This document shows positions 1-5,366 of a stretch of 10,622 nt of DNA, piece after piece. The number at the start of each line of letters is the position of its first letter. The first letter of the stretch is position 1. The notes beneath the pieces are model-generated. The model saw only the letters and a list, made by a program, of their open reading frames with translations. It was not told the origin of the DNA and searched no databases. A program made the position numbers and the translations under genes. Origin of the DNA: Bacillota bacterium (GTDB lineage Bacteria > Bacillota > Desulfotomaculia > Desulfotomaculales > JAJYZD01); assembly GCA_021800315.1 (NCBI GenBank), contig JAJYZD010000116.1, positions 1 to 10,622 on the forward strand, given 5' to 3'.

Positions 1-180
1 AACCTGCCCGGCGTGTTTGACGGGGCGCTGCCGGTGGTCCGGTATTTCTTTAAGATGCTGGAGATACAACCGGCCGGCTTTTACGGGTACCGCAACCTGG
101 AGGGCAAGGGGGACGCGGCGGGAAACGCCCAGGCCATGGCCGAAGCCTTTCTGGCCGGCGTAAGGCTGGCCGGTGAATAA
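1..180 (+). CDS. C-terminal fragment, possible flavodoxin-like NAD(P)H-dependent reductase (partial)
   Basis: The frame is open from the first base of the window to a TAA at 178-180, giving the last 59 residues of a protein whose start lies outside. The fragment has a hydrophobic/aromatic segment (PVVRYFFKMLEI), a short Gly/Tyr stretch (AGFYGYR) and then a charged turn followed by an Ala-rich helix ending in LAGVRLAGE. A GD..GN..A...A..L-type ending of this kind is common in flavodoxin-fold NAD(P)H-dependent FMN reductases and iron-sulfur flavoproteins, but no catalytic or FMN-phosphate loop is within the window, so the assignment is weak. That it is a real coding end is better supported: codon use resembles the other genes, and a hairpin terminator follows 27 bases after the stop. 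It converges on the YkgJ-type gene with a 21-base gap. Confidence 0.45.
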   Translation, partial: NLPGVFDGALPVVRYFFKMLEIQPAGFYGYRNLEGKGDAAGNAQAMAEAFLAGVRLAGE

Positions 181-201
181 TTCCGTGCTGCAACCCGCCG
201 A

Positions 202-888
202 CTAACGGCCTCCCCGCCGGGGAGGCTTTCCCCTGGTGGCCTGGTAAAGGCGCCGCCACAAGGAGGAAGGTACGCACTCCCGCAGCCGGATCTCCCGGTA
301 GCCCCAGCGCCCGGTGAAGGCGCCGGAGCGAAAGTCCGCGGGATCAACCCCGGCGGGAACAGAGCCTCCGGCCAGCCACAACCGTGCCAGCTCGTCTTCC
401 CCGGCGTTGGTTACGGCTCCCCGGAGTTCGTCGGCCCGGCGGGAAACGGGACAGCAGATGAAGGTACGGCAGACGAAGGGGCGGGCGTGGTAGACGCGGC
501 AGAGGCCGGTTTCGGGATTGAGGAAGATGCAGCGTCCGGCGGGAGTCCGCTTGAGTACGATGTCGACCGAGGGGCCGGCGCGGCTGACGTCGGCTACCTG
601 GGGCAGGAGGTCCAGCGAGGTAACGCGGGCCAGTTGGCGGTAGTCGACCGAGGTCAGGGGGATGCGTTCGGCGCAGCAGGCGGTGCAGCCATTACAACCC
701 CGGCCGGCGGGGAGCGCGGCCGGTTTGCGGGTGCGGGTAAGGGGCAACAGGCGCAAGGCCGCCTCGAGGGCGGCGAGGTAGTCGGCAACCGTGGCGTCTG
801 CGTCGAGGACGGCCAGATCGTAGCCGGCCGAACCTCCCTTGCGCATGGGGAGGATCACGACCGCCTCGGGTCGCTCAGCGGATTTCAA
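202..888 (-). CDS. YkgJ-family cysteine-cluster (zinc/iron-chelating) protein
   Basis: The 228-residue product carries the CxxCxxCC cluster of the YkgJ/CxxxCC putative metal-chelating family: C65, C68, C71, C72, followed by C120, C130, C140 and a CC pair at 145-146. The motif GLCRVYHARPFVCR (128-141) matches the family's 'C..Y..RP..CR' core. The family is thought to bind a zinc ion or an iron-sulfur cluster; its biochemical role is not established. No signal peptide or membrane segment is visible, so it is probably cytosolic. I chose the TTG at 888, which has GGAAGG 11 bases upstream and overlaps the end of the acylphosphatase frame by 14 bases, suggesting translational coupling. An ATG at 846 (residue 15) is the alternative and would still keep all cysteines. 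It is the last gene of the phoR operon. Its final codons double as the hairpin of the opposing gene's terminator. Confidence 0.85.
   Translation of the reverse strand: MKSAERPEAVVILPMRKGGSAGYDLAVLDADATVADYLAALEAALRLLPLTRTRKPAALPAGRGCNGCTACCAERIPLTSVDYRQLARVTSLDLLPQVADVSRAGPSVDIVLKRTPAGRCIFLNPETGLCRVYHARPFVCRTFICCPVSRRADELRGAVTNAGEDELARLWLAGGSVPAGVDPADFRSGAFTGRWGYREIRLRECVPSSLWRRLYQATRGKPPRRGGR
208..226 (+). terminator. Hairpin terminator for the plus-strand gene ending at 180
   Basis: GCCTCCCC (208-215) and GGGGAGGC (219-226) are a perfect 8-bp inverted repeat with a GCC loop, followed on the plus strand by TTTCCCC. The stem is very GC-rich but the T tract is short, so this is a fair rather than textbook intrinsic terminator. 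It lies inside the last codons of the converging minus-strand YkgJ-type gene, where it encodes the Pro/Arg/Gly-rich tail. On the minus strand no T run follows, so it is probably one-directional. Confidence 0.5.
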
Positions 889-1147
889 ACGACGCCGGAC
901 CTTCCACGTATTCCTCCCACGCCACCGCGACCTGCTCTACGCGGGCCCGGGGCGGGCCCTGGCGGCACCAGGCGATCAGCGCCTCCACGGCCGGACGGTC
1001 TCCCTGGGCCACCATCTCCACGCTTCCGTCGGGGCGGTTTCGCACCCAGCCCGAGACTCCCCGGACCTGGGCCTCGTCCCTGGTGAAGACGCGGAAACAG
1101 ACGCCCTGGACTTTGCCCCTGACGATAACGTGGGCGCGGACCGGCAT
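875..1147 (-). CDS. acyP: Acylphosphatase, probable internal start within the NUDIX fusion frame
   Basis: From ATG 1147 to TGA 875 the frame encodes 90 residues, the normal length of a free-standing acylphosphatase, which hydrolyses carboxyl-phosphate bonds such as those in acetyl phosphate or 1,3-bisphosphoglycerate. The signature G-K-V-Q-G-V-C-F-R (11-19) contains the phosphate-binding catalytic Arg19, and GWVRNRPDG (33-41) contains the catalytic Asn37. GAGGAG lies nine bases before the ATG (1157-1162), a strong Shine-Dalgarno sequence. The same frame is open upstream into the NUDIX domain, so this is either an internal translation start or the second half of a fusion protein. The YkgJ-type gene starts inside its last codons. 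Domain identity is near certain; independent translation is inferred. Confidence 0.8.
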   Translation of the reverse strand: MPVRAHVIVRGKVQGVCFRVFTRDEAQVRGVSGWVRNRPDGSVEMVAQGDRPAVEALIAWCRQGPPRARVEQVAVAWEEYVEGPASFEIR

Positions 1148-1573
1148 CACCTTCGTCTCCTCTTTTCCGGTACAGGTCCGGATAACGTCCCTGGTAGCAT
1201 CGGTCAAAGGAAGGTCGTCGACTTGCGCCAGGTCGATCCATGCGGCCGCGGTTACTTCTCCGGAAGGCGAGGGTTCACCCTCTAGGTAGACGCCCCGGCA
1301 GACCGCGAGGACGAAGTGGAAGCGCATACGCTCCCCGTCCGGAACCAAAAGATCGACCACGGTCAGCACTTCCCGGGCCGCCGTCCTTATGCCGCATTCC
1401 TCGAACACTTCCCTGACGGCTGCTTCCGCTACCGTCTCCCCCAGTTCCACCTTGCCGCCCGGCAGGGCCCAGAACCCCGGAGAGGGAGGGAAACGGCGCC
1501 TGACCAGCAGCACCCGGCCCCGCCGCACAACCAGCATGGAGGCCGCCGCCACAGGGCGTTCCGGATATTCCAC
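875..1573 (-). CDS. NUDIX hydrolase fused in frame to acylphosphatase
   Basis: One uninterrupted frame of 232 residues encodes two complete domains. Residues 1-142 are a NUDIX (MutT-like) hydrolase with a perfect Nudix box at 40-62 (G-x5-E-x7-REV-x-EE-x-GI); such enzymes cleave nucleoside diphosphates linked to another moiety, and the substrate cannot be told from sequence. Residues 143-232 are a full acylphosphatase (see the separate entry). Translation starts at GTG 1573, preceded by GGGAGG seven to eight bases upstream, and only 15 bases separate it from the phoU stop, so it is in the phoR-pstB-phoU operon. The join has no linker domain. Instead it holds a ribosome-binding site and an ATG exactly where a free acylphosphatase would start, so the long fusion and the short protein may both be made. 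An ancestral pair of overlapping genes joined by a small indel would look the same; a TGA out of frame overlaps that ATG. Confidence 0.85.
   Translation of the reverse strand: MEYPERPVAAASMLVVRRGRVLLVRRRFPPSPGFWALPGGKVELGETVAEAAVREVFEECGIRTAAREVLTVVDLLVPDGERMRFHFVLAVCRGVYLEGEPSPSGEVTAAAWIDLAQVDDLPLTDATRDVIRTCTGKEETKVMPVRAHVIVRGKVQGVCFRVFTRDEAQVRGVSGWVRNRPDGSVEMVAQGDRPAVEALIAWCRQGPPRARVEQVAVAWEEYVEGPASFEIR
1157..1162 (-). promoter_or_regulatory. Internal Shine-Dalgarno (GAGGAG) before acyP ATG
   Basis: Read on the minus strand, AAAGAGGAG lies nine bases before the ATG at 1147. It falls in codons for Glu-Glu just after the NUDIX fold ends, in a region (GKEETKV) that shows no domain constraint. 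It is the main evidence that acylphosphatase can be translated by itself. Confidence 0.6.
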
Positions 1574-1588
1574 GGTTCTCCCTCCCGT

Positions 1589-2248
1589 TCAGTTCAGTTC
1601 CCGGCGTTCACCGGTGACCTGGTAGATGACCGCTTCGCCCACATTGGTGGCGTGGTCGGCAATCCTCTCCAGGTAGCGGATTACGTAGAGAAGGTGGGCG
1701 CCAGACGGCACGAAGGCAGGGTTTTCCTCCATTGATTTGGTGAGGGCCCGGAAAAGGTGGTCGAAGATGTAGTCGACCTGGTCATCCAGGGCGCACATGG
1801 CGCGGGCCTTTTCCACATTCCCCTCCACGTAGGAGTCGAGCCCCTCTTTCAGCATGCGCTGGGCGAGCCTGCCCATGCGGAGGATTTCAGCCATATCCGA
1901 GCCGCAACAAGGTTCGCCGACCATGCACATGGTGGCCTGGGCGATGTCGACCGCGTAGTCGGACATCCGTTCCAGGTCCATCAGGATCTTGATCCCGGTC
2001 ACCACCACCCGGAGGTCCTTGGCCATGGGCTGCTGAGTGGCGATCAGTCCGATGATCTTGGCCTCGAGGTCCCGGAAAAACTCGTCCACCCGCTCGTCGT
2101 TTATGATCACCTGGGCGGCCAGCACCGAGTCCTGGGCGGCCAGGGACCGGACCGATTCGTAAACCGACTGTTCCACCAGGGCCCCCATGCGCAGGATATC
2201 CTGCTGCACCTCGGCCAAATCCCTGTCAAAAGCCTGTCTGGTGGCCAT
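1589..2248 (-). CDS. phoU: Phosphate-signalling protein PhoU
   Basis: The product is a 219-residue all-helical protein with the two-fold PhoU repeat. The first metal-binding motif, ExxxDxxxD, is at 93-101 (ERMSDYAVD) and the second, ExxxDxxxN, at 194-202 (ERIADHATN). PhoU is a cytosolic adaptor that links the Pst transporter ATPase to the PhoR kinase and keeps the Pho response off when phosphate is plentiful. I chose ATG 2248 because it gives the usual length and the usual N terminus (MATRQAFDRDL), with G-rich pairing sequence about ten bases upstream; an in-frame TTG at 2272 would add eight Gly/Arg-rich residues without family support. The gene lies 40 bases after pstB and 15 before the NUDIX gene. 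A CC pair (114-115) sits between the repeats and is not a family hallmark I know of. Confidence 0.95.
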   Translation of the reverse strand: MATRQAFDRDLAEVQQDILRMGALVEQSVYESVRSLAAQDSVLAAQVIINDERVDEFFRDLEAKIIGLIATQQPMAKDLRVVVTGIKILMDLERMSDYAVDIAQATMCMVGEPCCGSDMAEILRMGRLAQRMLKEGLDSYVEGNVEKARAMCALDDQVDYIFDHLFRALTKSMEENPAFVPSGAHLLYVIRYLERIADHATNVGEAVIYQVTGERRELN

Positions 2249-2288
2249 ACCCCTGAAGCCCCCCCGCGCCAAAAGTTTTGGTCCCGGC

Positions 2289-3047
2289 TTACCCGAAACG
2301 CCCCGTTATATAGTCTTCCGTCCGTTTATCCACGGGTTTCGTGAACATCATCCCCGTATCGCCGGACTCCACCATCTCGCCGTCCAGAAAGAAGGCGGTG
2401 ATGTCGGAAACGCGGGCGGCCTGCTGCATGCTGTGCGTAACGATGACAATGGTATATTTATGCTTCAACTCCCGGATCAGTTCCTCTATCTTCAGGGTGG
2501 AAACCGGGTCCAGGGCCGAGGTGGGTTCGTCCATCAGCACTACTTCCGGTTCGACGGCCAGCAGGCGGGCGATGCAGATCCGCTGCTGCTGCCCGCCGGA
2601 GAGGCCCATGGCCGGGGTGAACAGCCGGTCGCGCACCTCTTTCCACAAGGCCGCACCGCGCAAAGAAGCCTCCACTATTTCGTCCAGACGGCCCTTCTTC
2701 CTGATCCCGTGCACCCGCGGACCGTAGGCCACATTGTCGTAAATGGACATCGGGAATGGGTTCGGCCGTTGAAAGACCATGCCCACGCTCTTGCGCAGGG
2801 AAACCACGTCCACGTCCGGGGAATAGACGTTGCGCCCGTCCAGTTCGACGGTGCCGTCAATGCGCACTCCTTCGATGAGGTCGTTCATCCGGTTCAGGGT
2901 GCGCAAAAAGGTGGTTTTCCCGCAACCGCTCGGGCCGATCAAGGCGGAAATGCTGTTGGACGCGATGTCGATGTCGATGTTCTTCAGCGCCTGGGTATCG
3001 CGGTAGTAAAGATTTAGATCGCGAATGGATATCTTGGGAATGGACAA
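2289..3047 (-). CDS. pstB: Phosphate ABC transporter ATP-binding protein PstB
   Basis: This 252-residue ABC ATPase powers high-affinity phosphate uptake through the PstSCA complex at the inner face of the membrane. It has Walker A GPSGCGKTT (38-46), the PstB-typical LNRMND just after it, the signature LSGGQQQR, Walker B VVLMDE with the D-loop SALDP, and the switch histidine in IVIVTHSMQQA. Length and motif order are those of PstB and differ from other ABC ATPases. The start is TTG 3047, with AGGTGG seven bases upstream; that ribosome-binding site overlaps the phoR stop codon, so the two genes are tightly coupled. No pstS, pstC or pstA lies in the operon, which is unusual because pstB normally follows them directly. 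PstB must pair with permeases encoded elsewhere or act mainly in signalling with PhoR and PhoU. Confidence 0.97.
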   Translation of the reverse strand: MSIPKISIRDLNLYYRDTQALKNIDIDIASNSISALIGPSGCGKTTFLRTLNRMNDLIEGVRIDGTVELDGRNVYSPDVDVVSLRKSVGMVFQRPNPFPMSIYDNVAYGPRVHGIRKKGRLDEIVEASLRGAALWKEVRDRLFTPAMGLSGGQQQRICIARLLAVEPEVVLMDEPTSALDPVSTLKIEELIRELKHKYTIVIVTHSMQQAARVSDITAFFLDGEMVESGDTGMMFTKPVDKRTEDYITGRFG

Positions 3048-3059
3048 CGAAGTACCACC

Positions 3060-4448
3060 TCAGTTCCCTGTAACGTTTACCGCAAAGAGGGCGACCAGCC
3101 GCACCGTGAACGTGCTGCCCCGGCCCGGGCTGCTGGCTACCTCGATCCGGCCGTCCAGGGTTTCCACGATATGCTTGACGATGGACAACCCCAGGCCGGT
3201 ACCGCCCTGGGCGCGCGAACGCGCCTTGTCGACGCGGTAAAAACGCTCGAAGATCCGCGGCAGGTCGTCTTCGCCGATGCCCACCCCGGTATCGGAGACC
3301 CGGATGACCATCCGGCGGGTGTCGTCCAGGAAGGCTGACACCTCGACTTCTCCGCCGCCCGGGGTGTACTTCACGGCGTTGTCCACCAGGTTGACCAGGA
3401 CCTGGGTGATCATGTCGGCGTCGCCCCAGGCCGGCGGCAGGGATGCCGCCACGCTGGTGCGCAGGGAAACCCCCCGCTCCTGCGCCATGAGGGCGAACAT
3501 GTCCCTGACCCGGTCGATCAGGGCGTCCACCGCCACCTGTTCCCTTTTGAAAACGCGGCGGCGGTTTTCAATGTCCGAGAGCAGGAACAGGTCGTCGATC
3601 AGCCTGGACAACCGCACCGCCTCGGCGTTCATCACCTCCAGGAAATGCCTGGTGGCGGCCTGGTTATCCAGGGACCCGTCCAGCAGCGTTTCCAGGAAGC
3701 CCTTTATGGACGTAAGAGGCGTGCGCAACTCGTGCGAGACGTTGGCGAAGAAGTCGCTGCGGGCCCGTTCCAGGCTCCTGGCTTCGGTCCTGTCCCGCAG
3801 GATGGCCACGACGCCGGCGCTAAGGGCGGCCAGACCGGTGACGTGGATGAGAAAGGTGCGCGGCTGATCGGTGACGATGGGTATTTCCTCAACTATGTCC
3901 CGTCCGTCGGCCAGAACGCCCTGCACCAGTCGCTCCAAGTCGAAGCTGCGGATCACTCCCACCACGGTCTTACCCAGGCAGGCATCTTCGCTTATGCCGA
4001 AAGTCCTCTCCGCGGATTGGTTGACCAACCTTACCCGGCCCTCGCGGTCCAGCGCCACCACGGCGTCCATCATGCTGTTGAGGATGGCGCGGGAAAGGTC
4101 CGTTTCCTCGGCCATCCGTCTTTTGGCTTTCCGCAGGCGGCCCGCCAGGATATTGATGCTGCGGGCGAGATCCCCCAATTCCCCTCCGTCCACGATGATC
4201 TGCCGCTCCAGATTGCCATGGGCCAGTTCACCGGCGCCCCGGATGATTCCGCCCAGGGGTCTGACGATCTTTCTAACCATAAACCAGGCCAGGAACAGCG
4301 TGGGGATGAGCCACAAGAGTAAGCCGGCGAGCGGACCGGTCCGCAGGATGCCGGCCAGCATGACCGCCAGGTAAAAGAACACGGCGGAGAGCCCGAACCA
4401 AAGGAGCGGCCGCCAGCCCAATTCCCAAACAAACCGGTTTTTCCTCAA
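3060..4448 (-). CDS. phoR: Phosphate-regulon sensor histidine kinase PhoR
   Basis: The 462-residue membrane kinase has, in order: two transmembrane helices (about 13-34 and 39-58) joined by a loop of only about four residues; a HAMP-like linker (about 59-112); a PAS domain (about 118-220); HisKA with the phospho-acceptor His239 in FFANVSHELRTPLTS; and HATPase_c with the N box NLVDNAVKYTP (353-363), DTGVGIG (386-392), the F box IFERFYRVD (399-407) and GGTGLGLS (415-422). It would autophosphorylate His239 and pass phosphate to PhoP. Having almost no extracytoplasmic part, it cannot sense phosphate outside directly; the input is likely PhoU/PstB acting on the PAS region. The start is TTG 4448, with GGGGTG five bases upstream. 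It is the first gene of the operon and is preceded by a Pho box, but no phoP is adjacent, because the neighbour on that side is divergent. Its assignment to PhoR rests on domain order plus the pstB-phoU context. Confidence 0.92.
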   Translation of the reverse strand: MRKNRFVWELGWRPLLWFGLSAVFFYLAVMLAGILRTGPLAGLLLWLIPTLFLAWFMVRKIVRPLGGIIRGAGELAHGNLERQIIVDGGELGDLARSINILAGRLRKAKRRMAEETDLSRAILNSMMDAVVALDREGRVRLVNQSAERTFGISEDACLGKTVVGVIRSFDLERLVQGVLADGRDIVEEIPIVTDQPRTFLIHVTGLAALSAGVVAILRDRTEARSLERARSDFFANVSHELRTPLTSIKGFLETLLDGSLDNQAATRHFLEVMNAEAVRLSRLIDDLFLLSDIENRRRVFKREQVAVDALIDRVRDMFALMAQERGVSLRTSVAASLPPAWGDADMITQVLVNLVDNAVKYTPGGGEVEVSAFLDDTRRMVIRVSDTGVGIGEDDLPRIFERFYRVDKARSRAQGGTGLGLSIVKHIVETLDGRIEVASSPGRGSTFTVRLVALFAVNVTGN

Positions 4449-4536
4449 GAACTCACCCCGCCGGACAAACGCTCTACGCGACTATCCCCTTATTTTATCA
4501 GGCCCGCCCCCGCCGGTAAATACTTTGCCGTACTTA

Positions 4537-4542
4537 ATTTTA
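4537..4542 (-). promoter_or_regulatory. Candidate -10 (TAAAAT) of the phoR operon
   Basis: TAAAAT lies nine bases downstream of the last TTAACA repeat on the minus strand. That is about the distance expected when a Pho box replaces the -35 element at PhoP-activated promoters. Transcription would begin near 4530 and leave a leader of roughly 80 bases before the TTG start. No good -35 hexamer lies 16-18 bases upstream, which fits activator dependence. A second TAAAAT at 4492-4497 is less well placed. Confidence 0.5.
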
Positions 4543-4551
4543 CTATGAGAA

Positions 4552-4579
4552 TGTTAAACGCAGGTTAGGCCGGGGTTAA
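4552..4579 (-). promoter_or_regulatory. Putative PhoP-binding Pho box (three 11-bp-spaced TTAACA-like repeats)
   Basis: On the minus strand the sequence reads TTAACC, five bases, CTAACC, five bases, TTAACA (plus-strand positions 4574-4579, 4563-4568 and 4552-4557). This matches the Bacillus-type PhoP consensus of TT(A/T)ACA direct repeats with 5-base spacers. The three hexamers match TTAACA at 5/6, 4/6 and 6/6. The array points toward phoR. A fourth unit on either side is not evident (ATAGTA on the phoR side is weak). It indicates that the phoR-pstB-phoU operon is itself under PhoP control. Confidence 0.7.
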
Positions 4580-4610
4580 CTTTTGAACACCCGGAGGCCG
4601 GCGGCGGGAG

Positions 4611-4639
4611 TTGAAGCAGGGCGGAAAACATAATATAAT
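4611..4639 (+). promoter_or_regulatory. Sigma-A-type promoter for the bcrC-yuiD pair
   Basis: TTGAAG (4611-4616) and a perfect TATAAT (4634-4639) are separated by 17 bases. The TATAAT lies in a short AT-rich island within otherwise GC-rich DNA. Transcription would start near 4646, giving a leader of about 75 bases before the ATG at 4721. The -35 element is 31 bases from the nearest Pho-box repeat, so PhoP bound there could affect both promoters. Confidence 0.7.
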
Positions 4640-4663
4640 ACCTCTTGGCGGGCGCCGGCCGGG

Positions 4664-4689
4664 AAAGGCAGGCCCGGGCCTTTGGGCCC
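4664..4689 (+). other. Leader with overlapping inverted repeats before bcrC
   Basis: The leader contains the 12-base perfect palindrome AGGCCCGGGCCT (4670-4681). Two stems are possible and exclude one another: AAAGGC (4664-4669) with GCCTTT (4678-4683), or GGGCC (4676-4680) with GGCCC (4685-4689) around a TTTG loop. It lies between the predicted transcription start and the ribosome-binding site at 4709-4714. It could be a DNA operator, an RNA switch, or simply GC-rich sequence; I do not recognise a known riboswitch or T-box. Confidence 0.35.
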
Positions 4690-4720
4690 CAAGCCGGGAT
4701 AATAATGCGGAGGTCTAAGC

Positions 4721-5323
4721 ATGAACCCATTTGACGTATGGCTTTTTTACCGGATCAATCACTTCGCCGGGGTATGGCCGGTCTTGGACCGGGTGATGAT
4801 CCTGTTCGCCCAATACGGCATATTCGCCTATGCCGTCCTGATGATCCTGGCCTGGTTCGCCCTGCCCAGGCGCGACGAAAACCAGAGGCACGCGCTGGTG
4901 ACGGCGGCCCTGGCCGGCCTGCTGGCGCTGGCCGTCAACTGGGCGCTGGGACTTGCCTGGTTCCGGCCGCGGCCGTTCGTCGTCCTGCCCAGGCACACGT
5001 TCACCCAGCTCATCGCCCACGCCCCGGACAACTCCTTCCCCAGCGACCACGCCGCCGGCGCCTTCGCTTTCGCCGCCGGTTCCTGGGGTAGGACTCCCCG
5101 CTGGATAACCGTGACGTTTACGGTCCTGGCCGTGATAATCGCCGTGGCCCGGGTCTTCGTGGGAGTCCACTGGCCTACGGACGTACTGGCCGGCATGGTG
5201 GTGGGCATCCTGAGCGGACGGATCCTGGCGTGGGCGGAGCCGCTGTTTAGACCCCTCACCGCCCTGGGCCTCCGCATTTTCCGGTACGGCGACTTTACCC
5301 CCAGTCCCCGAAGATTCAGATAA
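4721..5323 (+). CDS. bcrC: PAP2-family undecaprenyl-diphosphatase, BcrC-like
   Basis: The 200-residue integral membrane protein resembles Bacillus BcrC along its length. It has the segment D..M.....YGIFAYA near the start, FRPRPF (81-86), the IAHAPDNSFPSDH stretch (98-110) with the catalytic PSDH, and the third PAP2 motif with Arg144, His150 and Asp154 (ARVFVGVHWPTD). BcrC-type enzymes remove a phosphate from undecaprenyl diphosphate on the outer face of the membrane, recycling the carrier for cell-wall synthesis and giving bacitracin tolerance. The Lys of the classical KX6RP motif is absent, as it is in BcrC itself. About five membrane helices are visible. The start is ATG 4721 with GGAGGT six bases upstream. 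It is the first gene of a plus-strand pair and is divergent from phoR. The enzyme class is firm; the exact lipid substrate is inferred. Confidence 0.88.
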   Translation: MNPFDVWLFYRINHFAGVWPVLDRVMILFAQYGIFAYAVLMILAWFALPRRDENQRHALVTAALAGLLALAVNWALGLAWFRPRPFVVLPRHTFTQLIAHAPDNSFPSDHAAGAFAFAAGSWGRTPRWITVTFTVLAVIIAVARVFVGVHWPTDVLAGMVVGILSGRILAWAEPLFRPLTALGLRIFRYGDFTPSPRRFR

Positions 5324-5333
5324 CCTTTAGCGG

Positions 5334-5352
5334 CAGGGATAAGGTTTCCCTG
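5334..5352 (+). other. Small intercistronic hairpin between bcrC and the DUF212 gene
   Basis: CAGGGA (5334-5339) and TCCCTG (5347-5352) form a 6-bp stem with a 7-base loop in the 43-base gap, just before the GGAGGA ribosome-binding site at 5356-5361. No T run follows, so it is not a convincing terminator. It might mark an RNA-processing or stability point. Confidence 0.3.
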
Positions 5353-5366
5353 ACTGGAGGAATGGC

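Noticed and set aside
487..1086. A 199-codon plus-strand frame opposite the YkgJ-type and acylphosphatase genes
   Set aside because: Its composition is low-complexity Gly/Pro/Arg and both opposing genes have intact signature motifs.
2249..2272. Longer PhoU beginning at TTG 2272
   Set aside because: It would add eight Gly/Arg-rich residues not seen in PhoU proteins; the ATG at 2248 gives the standard 219-residue length.
2187..3017. A 276-codon plus-strand frame opposite pstB and phoU
   Set aside because: It mirrors highly conserved coding sequence on the minus strand and shows no recognisable motif or proper ribosome-binding site.
4449..4720. A small gene in the divergent phoR-bcrC intergenic region
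   Set aside because: No frame with a ribosome-binding site was found; the region is accounted for by promoter elements, the Pho box and a leader.
4721..5323. Missing Lys of the PAP2 KX6RP motif taken as a sign of inactivation
   Set aside because: BcrC enzymes also lack the classical Lys, and the other catalytic residues (RPRP, PSDH, R/H/D) are all present.
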